A stretch of 13,544 nt of DNA from JAIRTY01 sp050257395 (GTDB taxonomy: Bacteria; Actinomycetota; Actinomycetes; Streptosporangiales; Streptosporangiaceae). Shown here one piece after another: positions 1-6,581 of this stretch. The first letter of the stretch is position 1. Every line of letters starts with the position of its first letter. The notes beneath the pieces are model-generated. The model worked only from the letters and a program-made list of their open reading frames with translations. It was not told the origin of the DNA and did no database searches. A program made the translations under genes and the position numbers. The stretch spans positions 1 through 13,544 of the forward strand of contig JBLMWU010000058.1 of NCBI GenBank assembly GCA_050257395.1, given 5' to 3'.

Positions 1-1152
1 GCCGGCCAGCTCACCGCGCTCGGCCGCGAGCTTCGCCTCCTCCTCGGCCAGCACGCCGATCCGGTCATCGTCGCTGTCCAGCTCGAGCAGCCGCTGGCTG
101 GCCTGCTTCGCCCAGGCCAGCACGGCGGCCAGGCTGTCAGCCGCGGGGCCGCCAGCGGCCGCGCCGCCCGGGCCGTAGCTGCGGATCAGCCGGGTCAGCT
201 CGGCCCGGCGCTCCTGCACGGCCGCGAGGCGGGCCGGGTCGGCCTCCACCGACTGCAGGTAGGACGCGAGCTCGCCCGCCACGTCGGAGACCAGGTAGGC
301 GGCCTCATTGAGCCTGCCCGCCAGCGCGGCCAGCGCGGTGTCGTGGACGGCGGCGCCTTCCAGCGCCTGGCCCGCCTTGCCGAGCAGGGTCACCGCGTCG
401 GCCGCCTCGTAGGAGCCGCTGGCCGGATCCCCCAGCAGCGCCTCGTGGGCGGTGGTCGCGGCCGCGTGCAGGGCGTCCGCGTGGGCGAGCCGGTTCTCCT
501 CTTCCAGCAGCGACGCGTCCTCGCCCTCGGCGGGGCTGGCCTGCTCGATCTCGGCCAGTGCCCGGCGCAGGTCCTCCGCCTCCTGGGCGCGTTCCCGCGC
601 CCGGCCGGTGATGTCGTCCAGCTCGGCCCGGACCTCCCGGTGCCGCTGGTAGGCACGCTGATAGGCGGTCAGCATGCCGGCGAGTTCCGGCCCGGCGAAC
701 CGGTCCAGCGCCTGCCGCTGGCGGCCCGCCCGCAGCAGCTGCTGCTGGTCGGACTGCCCGTGCACGGCCACCAGGTCGTCAGCGAGATAGGTGAGCAGGG
801 ACACCGGGACCGACCGGCCGCCCGCGTGCGCCCGCGACCGGCCTTCTGCCGAGACCGAGCGGGTGACGATCAGCGTGCTGCCGTCGTCGTCCAGTTCCCC
901 GCCGGCCTCGTTCACCTGGGCGGCCACATGGCCGCCGGGGTCGATCCGCAGCCTGCCCTCGACGGTGGCCCGGTCGGTGCCCGGGCGTACCCGCGCTGGA
1001 TCGGCCCGGCCGCCGAACATCAGGCCGAGCCCGGTCACCACCATGGTCTTGCCCGCCCCGGTCTCGCCGGTGACGACGGTGAACCCGGGCGAGAACTCGA
1101 GGACGGCGTCGTCGATCACGCCGAGACCGGTGATGCGCACTTCCTCAAGCAT
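1..1152 (-). CDS. recN: DNA repair ATPase RecN, N-terminal 384 residues (cut by window edge)
   Basis: RecN is an SMC-like ATPase that acts early in recombinational repair of double-strand breaks. The visible part starts MLEEVRITGLGVIDDAVLEF, has a Walker A GETGAGKT at residues 29-36 and the RecN-typical HGQSDQQQLL at 131-140, followed by a long Glu/Ala/Leu/Arg-rich region expected to form the coiled-coil arm. Family members are about 550-590 residues, so the rest of the arm and the Walker B/signature half lie beyond base 1. The ATG at 1152-1150 is preceded by GGAGGAG (1163-1169) about 10 nt upstream. It overlaps the NAD kinase stop by 8 nt (ATGCTTGA), which suggests translational coupling as last gene of the tlyA-NAD kinase-recN operon. 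The reading frame is open through the edge with no sign of damage. Confidence 0.95.
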   Translation of the reverse strand, partial: MLEEVRITGLGVIDDAVLEFSPGFTVVTGETGAGKTMVVTGLGLMFGGRADPARVRPGTDRATVEGRLRIDPGGHVAAQVNEAGGELDDDGSTLIVTRSVSAEGRSRAHAGGRSVPVSLLTYLADDLVAVHGQSDQQQLLRAGRQRQALDRFAGPELAGMLTAYQRAYQRHREVRAELDDITGRARERAQEAEDLRRALAEIEQASPAEGEDASLLEEENRLAHADALHAAATTAHEALLGDPASGSYEAADAVTLLGKAGQALEGAAVHDTALAALAGRLNEAAYLVSDVAGELASYLQSVEADPARLAAVQERRAELTRLIRSYGPGGAAAGGPAADSLAAVLAWAKQASQRLLELDSDDDRIGVLAEEEAKLAAERGELAG

Positions 1153-2143
1153 CGGGGCCCGACTCCTCCTCTTCCCGGCGCTGGCTGGCCGCCCGGCCCC
1201 GCCAGCCGGCCACCGGCAGCCCGAACTTGGCGACCAGCCGGTCGGTGAAGGGCGCCCCGGCCGCTGCCGGGCCGTCCCCGGTGGCCAGCCTGGCCAGCCG
1301 GACCGGCTCGCTGCCGCGCCGGACCTCGACCCGGGCGCCAGCGGCCAGGTCGACCCTCCGACGCCCATCGCACCACATAACGCCTGCGGGCGCGCTGATT
1401 TCGCCGCCCGGGCGCGCCGGTGTCGCACCGCCCGACATGCCGAGCACCTCCACCGCGAGCACCGACCGGGGCGACACCACCATCGGGCCGGCGAACAGGG
1501 CGTGCGCGCTGATCGGCACCAGCAGCAGCGCCTCCACCTCCGGCCAGACGATCGGGCCGCCCGCGGAGAACGCGTACGCGGTGGAGCCGGTCGGGGTCGC
1601 GCAGACCACCCCGTCGCAGCCCCACCGGGACAGCGGGCGGCCGTCGACCTCGGTCACCAGCTCGATCATCCGCTCCCGGGCGGCCTTCTCCACCGTCGCC
1701 TCGTTCAGCGCCCAGGTCTGCGCCGCCACTGCCCCGTTCTGGCGGACCGCGACGTCGACCGTCATCCGCTCCTCGACCATGTACCGCCGGTCCACCACCT
1801 GGTCCACCGCACCGGCCAGGTCGTCCGGCTCGGCCTCGGCGAGGAACCCGACGTGGCCGAGGTTGACCCCGAGCAGCGGCGTGCCCACCGGCCGGGCCAG
1901 CTCCGCGGCCCGCAGCAGGGTGCCATCCCCGCCGATGACGATGACCATCTCCGCGTCCTGCGCGGCTTCCGGCGCGGCGGGCACCACGTCCGCGCCCGCG
2001 CACCGCAGGTCGCCGGCTTCCGGGGCGAGGATGCGCACGGTCATCCCGGCGGCGGTCAGCCTGCTGGTGACCAGCCGGGCGCTGCGCAGCGCCGCCGGCC
2101 TGCCCACGTGCGCCACCACCAGCACCGTCCGCTTGGTGTTCAC
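1145..2143 (-). CDS. ppnK: NAD kinase (ATP/polyphosphate-dependent NAD+ phosphorylation)
   Basis: This cytosolic enzyme phosphorylates NAD+ to NADP+. The 332-residue protein shows the family motifs GGDGT (71-75), NE (147-148, NAD contact) and TPTGSTAY (183-190), and ends with the usual PFTDRLVAKFGLPVAGWRG block followed by an acidic tail. The start is a GTG at 2143-2141 whose last bases form the tlyA stop (GTGA overlap), with GGAGGGA (2149-2155) as ribosome binding site. The gene sits between tlyA and recN, the usual actinobacterial order. One oddity is a Gly/Pro/Ala-rich stretch at about residues 236-252, before VMWCDGRR, that seems longer than I recall for relatives; it probably forms a surface loop. 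It is somewhat longer than the roughly 300-residue mycobacterial enzyme. The symbol nadK is equally used. Confidence 0.96.
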   Translation of the reverse strand: MNTKRTVLVVAHVGRPAALRSARLVTSRLTAAGMTVRILAPEAGDLRCAGADVVPAAPEAAQDAEMVIVIGGDGTLLRAAELARPVGTPLLGVNLGHVGFLAEAEPDDLAGAVDQVVDRRYMVEERMTVDVAVRQNGAVAAQTWALNEATVEKAARERMIELVTEVDGRPLSRWGCDGVVCATPTGSTAYAFSAGGPIVWPEVEALLLVPISAHALFAGPMVVSPRSVLAVEVLGMSGGATPARPGGEISAPAGVMWCDGRRRVDLAAGARVEVRRGSEPVRLARLATGDGPAAAGAPFTDRLVAKFGLPVAGWRGRAASQRREEEESGPDA

Positions 2144-2946
2144 TGTGGTCCCTCCGCGATGACCTGCCGCAGCTGGCCCGGGTCGAGCGGCGGCGCGCCG
2201 CGTCGCAGCCAGAGGAAGTACTCCACGTTTCCCGACGGGCCCGGCAGCGGGCTCGGCGTCATGCCCGCCACGCCCAGTCCCAGTGTGGCAGCGGCGGCGG
2301 CCACCGCGGTCACGGCCTCCGCGCGCAGCGCCGGGTCGCGCACCACCCCGCCGGCCCCGACCCGGCCCTTGCCGGCCTCGAACTGCGGCTTGACCATCAG
2401 CACGAAGTCGGCGTCCGGGCTGGCGCAGGCGGCCAGCGCCGGCAGCACCAGGGTGAGGGAGATGAAGGAGAGGTCCGCGGTGACCAGGTCCGGTGGCGGC
2501 GCGACCTGCCCCGGGGTGAGCGAGCGGACGTTCACCCGGTCCAGCACCGTGACCCGCTCGTCGGTGCGCAGCGGCCAGGCGAGCTGGCCGTAGCCGACGT
2601 CGGCGGCGATCACGTGCCCGGCGCCGGCCCGCAGCAGCACGTCGGTGAAGCCGCCGGTGGACGCGCCCGCGTCCAGGCAGCGCCGCCCGGCCACGGTCAG
2701 GCCCTGCGCGGTGAACACGGCCAGCGCCCCGGCCAGCTTCACCCCGCCCCGGGACGCGTAGGCGGGGCCGGTGCCGCGCTCGCGGACCACGATCGGGTCC
2801 TCCGGCGCGACCTGGGTGGCGGGCTTGCCGGCCGCCTGGCCGGCCACGGTGACCAGGCCGTCCGCGACCAGTTCGGCGGCCTGCTCACGGGACCGGGCGA
2901 GGCCGCGCCTCACCAGCTCGGCGTCCAGCCTCCGGCGGGTGACCAT
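2140..2946 (-). CDS. tlyA: TlyA-type 16S/23S rRNA (cytidine-2'-O)-methyltransferase
   Basis: TlyA methylates the 2'-OH of cytidines in ribosomal RNA (C1409 of 16S and C1920 of 23S in mycobacteria), a modification linked to capreomycin and viomycin sensitivity. The 268-residue protein has an N-terminal S4-like RNA-binding domain (about 1-62, starting MVTRRRLDAELVRRGLARSR) and an FtsJ-like Rossmann methyltransferase domain with the SAM loop CLDAGASTGGF (90-100). Residues K70, D158 (ADLSFIS), K186 (VKPQFEAGKGRVG) and E242 (NVEYFLW) fit the K-D-K-E catalytic set. The ATG at 2946-2944 is chosen because the family begins at this point. The frame stays open upstream to beyond 4100, but that stretch is antisense to nei2 and the SCP2 gene and has no homology. 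It lies 19 nt after the small hypothetical gene and overlaps NAD kinase by 4 nt. Confidence 0.96.
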   Translation of the reverse strand: MVTRRRLDAELVRRGLARSREQAAELVADGLVTVAGQAAGKPATQVAPEDPIVVRERGTGPAYASRGGVKLAGALAVFTAQGLTVAGRRCLDAGASTGGFTDVLLRAGAGHVIAADVGYGQLAWPLRTDERVTVLDRVNVRSLTPGQVAPPPDLVTADLSFISLTLVLPALAACASPDADFVLMVKPQFEAGKGRVGAGGVVRDPALRAEAVTAVAAAAATLGLGVAGMTPSPLPGPSGNVEYFLWLRRGAPPLDPGQLRQVIAEGPQ

Positions 2947-2965
2947 GTGCTGACCACGGTGCCGT

Positions 2966-3217
2966 TCAGTGGTTCGCGGCGTCCGGGCCGAGCTCGCCGA
3001 GGGCCTCCGCGAGCCTGCGGTGCACCTGCTCGAAGACCGCGGGGTGCTCCGAGACCGGCAGCCCGCCCAGCTCATCGAGCCTGCTGAGCGCCTCGTCCAC
3101 CCGGGGGTCGCCGGTGGACGGCTGCGCCACCGCGGCGGCGTCCTGCGCTGGCCCGCGCCCGGCGCCCGGCTGCGGCCCGCCTTCCTGCGGCCCGGTCCCG
3201 CTGTCCTGCTGTTCCAC
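2966..3217 (-). CDS. Small conserved actinobacterial protein, first gene of the tlyA operon
   Basis: This 83-residue protein has a disordered Gln/Gly/Pro/Ala-rich N-terminal third and a compact helical C-terminal half, roughly residues 34-78, beginning STGDPRVDEALSRLDELGGL and continuing with SEHPAVFEQVHRRLAEALGEL. I recognise the C-terminal block as a recurring small protein encoded directly before tlyA in actinobacteria (position of Rv1693 in M. tuberculosis). No function is known to me. No membrane segment or signal peptide is visible. The start is GTG at 3217-3215, supported by a strong GGAGGGAGG (3221-3229). It is the promoter-proximal gene of the operon and diverges from the SCP2 gene. 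An alternative view, that it is only a leader peptide, is less likely because the block is conserved in my recollection. Confidence 0.8.
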   Translation of the reverse strand: MEQQDSGTGPQEGGPQPGAGRGPAQDAAAVAQPSTGDPRVDEALSRLDELGGLPVSEHPAVFEQVHRRLAEALGELGPDAANH

Positions 3218-3260
3218 GTGCCTCCCTCCGGCGCGCTCCCCGTGCGGTCCTCCGCAGGAA

Positions 3261-3266
3261 ACGCTA
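3261..3266 (-). promoter_or_regulatory. Candidate -10 element for the tlyA operon
   Basis: On the minus strand this reads TAGCGT, a fit to the actinobacterial TAnnnT pattern, about 44 nt upstream of the GTG start at 3217. No convincing -35 is visible. The operon must start in the 155-bp divergent spacer, so a promoter is expected here, but this exact hexamer is a weak call. Confidence 0.25.
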
Positions 3267-3332
3267 CCGCCCGGCGGGGACAGCCAGGGCCGCCCGCGCC
3301 GCCCGCGGTCCCTGCGCTGGTGGTCAGCGGTC

Positions 3333-3338
3333 TAAACT
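3333..3338 (+). promoter_or_regulatory. Candidate -10 element for the SCP2-nei2 pair
   Basis: The hexamer TAAACT lies 35 nt upstream of the SCP2 ATG in the divergent spacer with the tlyA operon and stands out as an AT-rich patch in GC-rich DNA. It fits TAnnnT. No clear -35 is seen at the expected distance, so the call is tentative. Confidence 0.3.
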
Positions 3339-3372
3339 TGGGCAATCGGCATTGGGGGGAGGCGGGGAGTCC

Positions 3373-3717
3373 ATGGCCACACAGGAGGAATGCCGGGCCG
3401 CGCTGGAGAGCCTGACAAACCGGCTCGGTCAGCTGTCCCCGGAGAACCGGGCCGCCCATCTTGTCGAGCGCGATGTCAGCTGCGAAGTGCGTGACCTGGG
3501 GGTCACGTTCAAGACCCGGCTGGGCCCGGACGGCGCGGCGCCGGTCACCGAGATGAACGGGTCCGGCAACCAGGCACAGGTCCGCTTCACCACCAGGAGC
3601 GACGATCTGCTGGCGATCGCCGACGATCCGGGGAGCTTCGCGCGGGCCTGGCTGACCGGCCGGATCAAAGTCGAGGCCAGCGTGTTCGACCTGCTGCGCC
3701 TCCGCAGGCTGCTCTGA
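3373..3717 (+). CDS. SCP2 sterol-binding-fold protein
   Basis: The 114-residue protein resembles the sterol carrier protein 2 fold, a small alpha/beta domain with a hydrophobic tunnel that binds lipids or acyl chains. Visible features are an N-terminal helix (ATQEECRAALESLTNRLGQL), a beta-rich centre, and a C-terminal half with VRFTTRSDDLLAIADD and FARAWLTGRIKVEASVFDLL, where 'GRIKVEA' followed by 'LL' repeats is typical of the family's last strand and helix. It is a single domain with no signal peptide. ATG at 3373 is preferred over an in-frame TTG at 3352, since GGGAGG (3357-3362) precedes it. Nei2 starts 27 nt downstream, so the two may be co-transcribed. The ligand is unknown. SCP2 proteins occur near the tlyA block in several actinobacteria as far as I recall. 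Confidence 0.85.
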   Translation: MATQEECRAALESLTNRLGQLSPENRAAHLVERDVSCEVRDLGVTFKTRLGPDGAAPVTEMNGSGNQAQVRFTTRSDDLLAIADDPGSFARAWLTGRIKVEASVFDLLRLRRLL

Positions 3718-3732
3718 GCGCCCGGGGGCGCC

Positions 3733-3738
3733 TATCGT
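3733..3738 (+). promoter_or_regulatory. Candidate leaderless -10 box for nei2
   Basis: TATCGT (TAnnnT) ends 6 nt before the GTG start at 3745, which would place transcription start at or next to the start codon, the arrangement of actinobacterial leaderless genes. The upstream sequence offers only AGGGG as a poor, too-close ribosome site. A 6-bp GC hairpin (3718-3731) right after the SCP2 stop precedes it. Confidence 0.35.
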
Positions 3739-3744
3739 GCAGGG

Positions 3745-4521
3745 GTGCCCGAGGGTGACGTCGTCTGGCGGACAGCGCGGCAGCTGCATGACGCGCTGGC
3801 CGGGCGGGTGCTGACCCGCAGCGACTTCCGGGTCCCGCGCTATGCCACCGCCGACCTCACCGGCCGCCGTGTCAGCGAGGCCCGCTCGCGCGGCAAGCAC
3901 CTGCTCATCCGCGTCGAAGGCGGCATAACGATCCATACCCATCTGAAGATGGACGGGTCCTGGCGGGTCCAGCCTGCGGGCCGGCCCGTGCCCGCCAGCC
4001 ACCGGATCCGGGTGGTCCTCGCCAACGAGGCCTGGCAGGCGGTCGGCTACCAGCTGGGCATCGTCGAGCTGCTGCCCACCGCGCAGGAGAGCCGCACCGT
4101 CGGGCACCTGGGGCCCGACCTGCTCGGCCCGGACTGGGACCCGGCCGAGGCGGCCCGCCGGCTACGGGCCTCCCCGGACCGGCCGGTCGGCGAGGCCCTG
4201 CTCGATCAGCGCTGCCTGGCGGGCATCGGGAATCTGTACAAGGCCGAGGTGCTGTTCCTGCGGGGCGTCAGCCCCTGGCGGCCCGTGCGCGACGTGCCGG
4301 ATCTGGAGGGGATGGCCGAGCTCGCCCGCCGCCTGCTGGAAGCCAACAAGGCCCGCGTCGGCCAGGTCACCACGGGCGTGTGGCGGCGGGGTGAGGAGAC
4401 GTGGGTCTACGGCCGGGCCGGGCGGCCCTGCCGCCGCTGCCGGACCCCGGTCCGCTCGGCTGACCAGGGCGGGCCCGCTGACGAGCGGGTCACCTTCTGG
4501 TGCCCGCGCTGCCAGCCCTGA
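3745..4521 (+). CDS. nei2: Nei2-type DNA glycosylase/AP lyase (Fpg/Nei family)
   Basis: A base-excision repair enzyme that removes oxidised pyrimidines and cuts the abasic site. The 258-residue protein begins MPEGD, giving the catalytic P2 and E3 after Met removal, with the conserved lysine in SRGKHLLIR (K51), a helix-two-turn-helix around LLDQRCLAGIGNLYKAE (152-168) and a C-terminal zinc finger made by C229, C232, C253 and C256. The MPEGD start, HTHLKMDGSWRV and WVYGRAGRPCRRC closely follow mycobacterial Nei2 (Rv3297) rather than MutM/Fpg, which starts MPELPE. The length fits the family. The start is GTG at 3745. It lies just after the SCP2 gene and converges on the exporter permease, separated by a strong hairpin. 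It may have its own leaderless promoter. Confidence 0.93.
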   Translation: MPEGDVVWRTARQLHDALAGRVLTRSDFRVPRYATADLTGRRVSEARSRGKHLLIRVEGGITIHTHLKMDGSWRVQPAGRPVPASHRIRVVLANEAWQAVGYQLGIVELLPTAQESRTVGHLGPDLLGPDWDPAEAARRLRASPDRPVGEALLDQRCLAGIGNLYKAEVLFLRGVSPWRPVRDVPDLEGMAELARRLLEANKARVGQVTTGVWRRGEETWVYGRAGRPCRRCRTPVRSADQGGPADERVTFWCPRCQP

Positions 4522-4563
4522 CGGCCCGGCGGCCCGCCCGCGGCCGGGCAGCCCGGCACGGCA

Positions 4564-4603
4564 GCAGGGGGCGGCGGCCCGTCCCGCGGCCGGCGCCCCC
4601 TGC
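4564..4603. terminator. Two-way hairpin terminator between nei2 and the exporter genes
   Basis: Arms 4564-4579 and 4588-4603 pair over 16 positions with one G-G mismatch (4574/4593), around an 8-nt loop. It sits in the 94-bp gap between convergent genes (nei2 ends 4521, permease ends 4616). No T-tract follows on either strand, as is common for actinobacterial hairpin terminators. Confidence 0.75.
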
Positions 4604-4615
4604 CCGCGGCCTGCC

Positions 4616-5452
4616 TCAGGCGTCCCGGGTGCGGAACACGAGCAGCCCGGCCGCCACCGCGACCGCCGCGTAGGCGGCGAAGACCGCGAACCCGGTCCAG
4701 GCCGACAGCAGGTGCGCCCCCGGCGGCGGCGCCACCGCCGACCAGACCCGGCTGCCCGCGTTGAACGGGATCCACTTGTCCACGTGGTCCTGCCAGGAGG
4801 ACGGCAGGAAGTCGACCAGGATGGTCACCACGAACAGCAGCCCGATCGCGACGCTGATGGCCGCCGCCGTGCTGCGCAGCAGCGCGCCGAGACCGAACGC
4901 CAGCAGCCCGCTCACGGCCAGGAACAGCCCGGCGCCGATCACCGCGCGGAGCACGTGCGGCTGGGACAGCGAGGCGCCGAGGTGGTGGCCGGACAGGATG
5001 GCCTGGCCGATGAAGAACGACGCGAACGCGGCCACCAGCCCGGTGACCAGGGAGACCAGCGCGAAGACCACCGCCTTGGCGGCGAACAGAGTGCCCCGCC
5101 GTGGCTGCACCGTCAGCGAGGTGCGGATCATCCCGGTCGAGTATTCCGAGGTGATGGTGAGCGCACCCAGCACCGCGATGATGAGCTGGCCGATGATGAG
5201 GCCCAGCAGGCTGTGGAAGGTCGGGTCCCAGCCCGGGCCGCGGGCGTCCGCGGGCCGGCTCGCACTCCCGGCGCAGGCGAGCGCGCCCATCCCGACCGTG
5301 ACCACCACCAGGGCCAGCAGCGTCCAGTAGGTGGACCGCACCGAGCGGATCTTGGTGAATTCCGAGAGCAGCGCGCCGCCGAAACCGGACCGCCCCGCCG
5401 GGGGCGGGCCGTGCTGCCCGGCCCGCGCAGCCACCTGTGCCGTTGCCGTCAT
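4616..5452 (-). CDS. ABC-2 type exporter permease (DrrB-like)
   Basis: This is the membrane half of an ABC exporter with the ATPase encoded just upstream. The 278-residue protein has a short cytosolic N-terminus (FTKIRSVRSTYWTLL before the first helix) and about six membrane segments near 43-61, 82-101, 124-148, 169-192, 196-215 and 250-273. The block ITSEYSTGMIRTSLTVQPRR (100-119) is the common cytosolic loop of actinobacterial ABC-2 permeases, thought to touch the ATPase. The ATG at 5452-5450 follows the ATPase stop by one base and has GAGAGG upstream within the ATPase gene, so the pair is translationally coupled. The frame extends to 5539 without a better start. The substrate is unknown; drugs, lipids or peptides are possible. 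Confidence 0.92.
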   Translation of the reverse strand: MTATAQVAARAGQHGPPPAGRSGFGGALLSEFTKIRSVRSTYWTLLALVVVTVGMGALACAGSASRPADARGPGWDPTFHSLLGLIIGQLIIAVLGALTITSEYSTGMIRTSLTVQPRRGTLFAAKAVVFALVSLVTGLVAAFASFFIGQAILSGHHLGASLSQPHVLRAVIGAGLFLAVSGLLAFGLGALLRSTAAAISVAIGLLFVVTILVDFLPSSWQDHVDKWIPFNAGSRVWSAVAPPPGAHLLSAWTGFAVFAAYAAVAVAAGLLVFRTRDA

Positions 5453-5453
5453 G

Positions 5454-6419
5454 TCAGGCCACCTCTCCCGCGCCCACGCGCGCGCCGCCGGCTCCCGGTG
5501 TCCCCTCCGGCACCGGGGTGCCCGCCCGGAACTCCACACTGTCCGCAGTCAGGCCCATGAACGCCTCTTCCAGCGAGGCCTGGGCCGGCGCCAGCTCGTG
5601 CAGCCGCAGCCGGTGCTCGTAGGCCAGGTCGCCGACCCTGGCGGCGGGCATGCCCTGCACGAGCAGCGCGCCGTCATCCGCGGTGATGACGCTGCCCCCG
5701 GCGGCGGTCACGGCGGTGAGCAGGACGCTCGCGTCCGGGGTCCGCACCCGGACGGTCGCGACGGAGTTGCGGGCGATGAACTCCGAGACGCTGCAGTCGG
5801 CGATGAGCCTGCCCCGGCCGATCACGAGCAGATGATCGGCGGTGTTCTCCATCTCCGACATCAGGTGGCTGGACACGAACACGGTCCGGCCCTCGGCCGC
5901 CAGCGCCTTCATCAGGTTGCGGATCCACAGGATCCCCTCCGGGTCCAGCCCGTTCACCGGCTCGTCGAACATGAGGATGGCCGGGTCGCCGAGCAGCGCC
6001 GCGGCGATGCCGAGCCGCTGGCCCATGCCGAGGGAGAAGCCCCTGGAGCGCTTGCCCGCCACGTCGCTCAGGCCGACCAGCTCCAGCACCTCCCCGACCC
6101 GGCGCTTCGGCACGCCGCCCGCCTGGGCCAGGCACAGCAGGTGGTTGCGGGCGCCGCGGCCGCCGTGCACGGCCTTGGCGTCCAGCAGCGCGCCCACCTC
6201 CCGCATCGGCCGGGCCAGTGTGCGGAACTCCCTGCCGTTCACGGTGACGGTGCCGCGGGTGGGCCGGTCGAGCCCCAGGATCAGCCGCATCGTGGTGGTC
6301 TTGCCCGCCCCGTTCGGGCCCAGGAATCCGGTGATCCGGCCGGGCTCGATGCGGAACGACAGCTGGTCGACCGCCAGCTTGTCGCCATAGCGTTTGGTGA
6401 GGCCCCGCGCCTCAATCAT
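5454..6419 (-). CDS. ABC exporter ATPase (DrrA-like)
   Basis: The 321-residue cytosolic ATPase powers the adjoining permease. Walker A GPNGAGKTT is at 34-42, the signature FSLGMGQRL at 128-136, Walker B ILMFDEP at 148-154, D-loop NGLDPEG just after, and the switch histidine in VSSH at 182-185. The domain is followed by a C-terminal part of about 100 residues with ATVRVRTPD and LEEAFMGLT, as in the DrrA/CcmA-like group of drug and lipid exporters. The ATG at 6419-6417 is preceded by an ideal TAAGGAGG (6429-6436) with 9-nt spacing, so expression may be good. No regulator gene is next to the pair. A small dyad at 6515-6527 lies upstream. The substrate cannot be told from the sequence. Confidence 0.95.
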   Translation of the reverse strand: MIEARGLTKRYGDKLAVDQLSFRIEPGRITGFLGPNGAGKTTTMRLILGLDRPTRGTVTVNGREFRTLARPMREVGALLDAKAVHGGRGARNHLLCLAQAGGVPKRRVGEVLELVGLSDVAGKRSRGFSLGMGQRLGIAAALLGDPAILMFDEPVNGLDPEGILWIRNLMKALAAEGRTVFVSSHLMSEMENTADHLLVIGRGRLIADCSVSEFIARNSVATVRVRTPDASVLLTAVTAAGGSVITADDGALLVQGMPAARVGDLAYEHRLRLHELAPAQASLEEAFMGLTADSVEFRAGTPVPEGTPGAGGARVGAGEVA

Positions 6420-6428
6420 GGGTGTCTG

Positions 6429-6436
6429 CCTCCTTA
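6429..6436 (-). promoter_or_regulatory. Near-perfect Shine-Dalgarno of the exporter ATPase
   Basis: On the minus strand this reads TAAGGAGG, almost fully complementary to the 16S rRNA 3' end, 9 nt before the ATG at 6419. It fixes the start codon. Confidence 0.8.
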
Positions 6437-6514
6437 GCGGCGGGCGCGGGCCCCGTGCCCCTCGCCTGCCCGGCCAGTCTGGCCCCGCCCCGCCCGCCAG
6501 CGCGTCCGCCGCCG

Positions 6515-6527
6515 GGCTGATTCAGCC
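6515..6527. repeat. Short dyad (5-3-5) upstream of the exporter
   Basis: GGCTG-ATT-CAGCC, a perfect inverted repeat with a 3-nt centre, lies in the 162-bp gap between the HAD stop (6582) and the exporter start (6419). It could be an operator, a weak terminator for the HAD transcript, or chance. I see no clear promoter near it. Confidence 0.3.
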
Positions 6528-6581
6528 GCTACTCCAGGAGGATGACGCCCTCAGCCGTCCGGCTGGTCACCCGGCCGGGAG

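Noticed and set aside
343..1248. 301-residue plus-strand frame near the left edge
   Set aside because: It is antisense to recN, whose frame carries Walker A and the HGQSDQQQLL motif.
791..2593. 600-residue plus-strand open frame
   Set aside because: It is antisense to recN, NAD kinase and tlyA, all of which have clear motifs. The translation is low-complexity Arg/Pro/Ser/Ala, as expected from GC-rich shadow frames.
2947..4107. N-terminal extension of the tlyA frame by 387 codons
   Set aside because: It runs antisense through the SCP2 and nei2 genes and lacks homology. The S4 domain begins at ATG 2946.
4391..6437. Long plus-strand frames (389 and 368 residues)
   Set aside because: They are antisense to the ABC exporter permease and ATPase and contain only His/Arg/Gly/Pro-rich shadow sequence.
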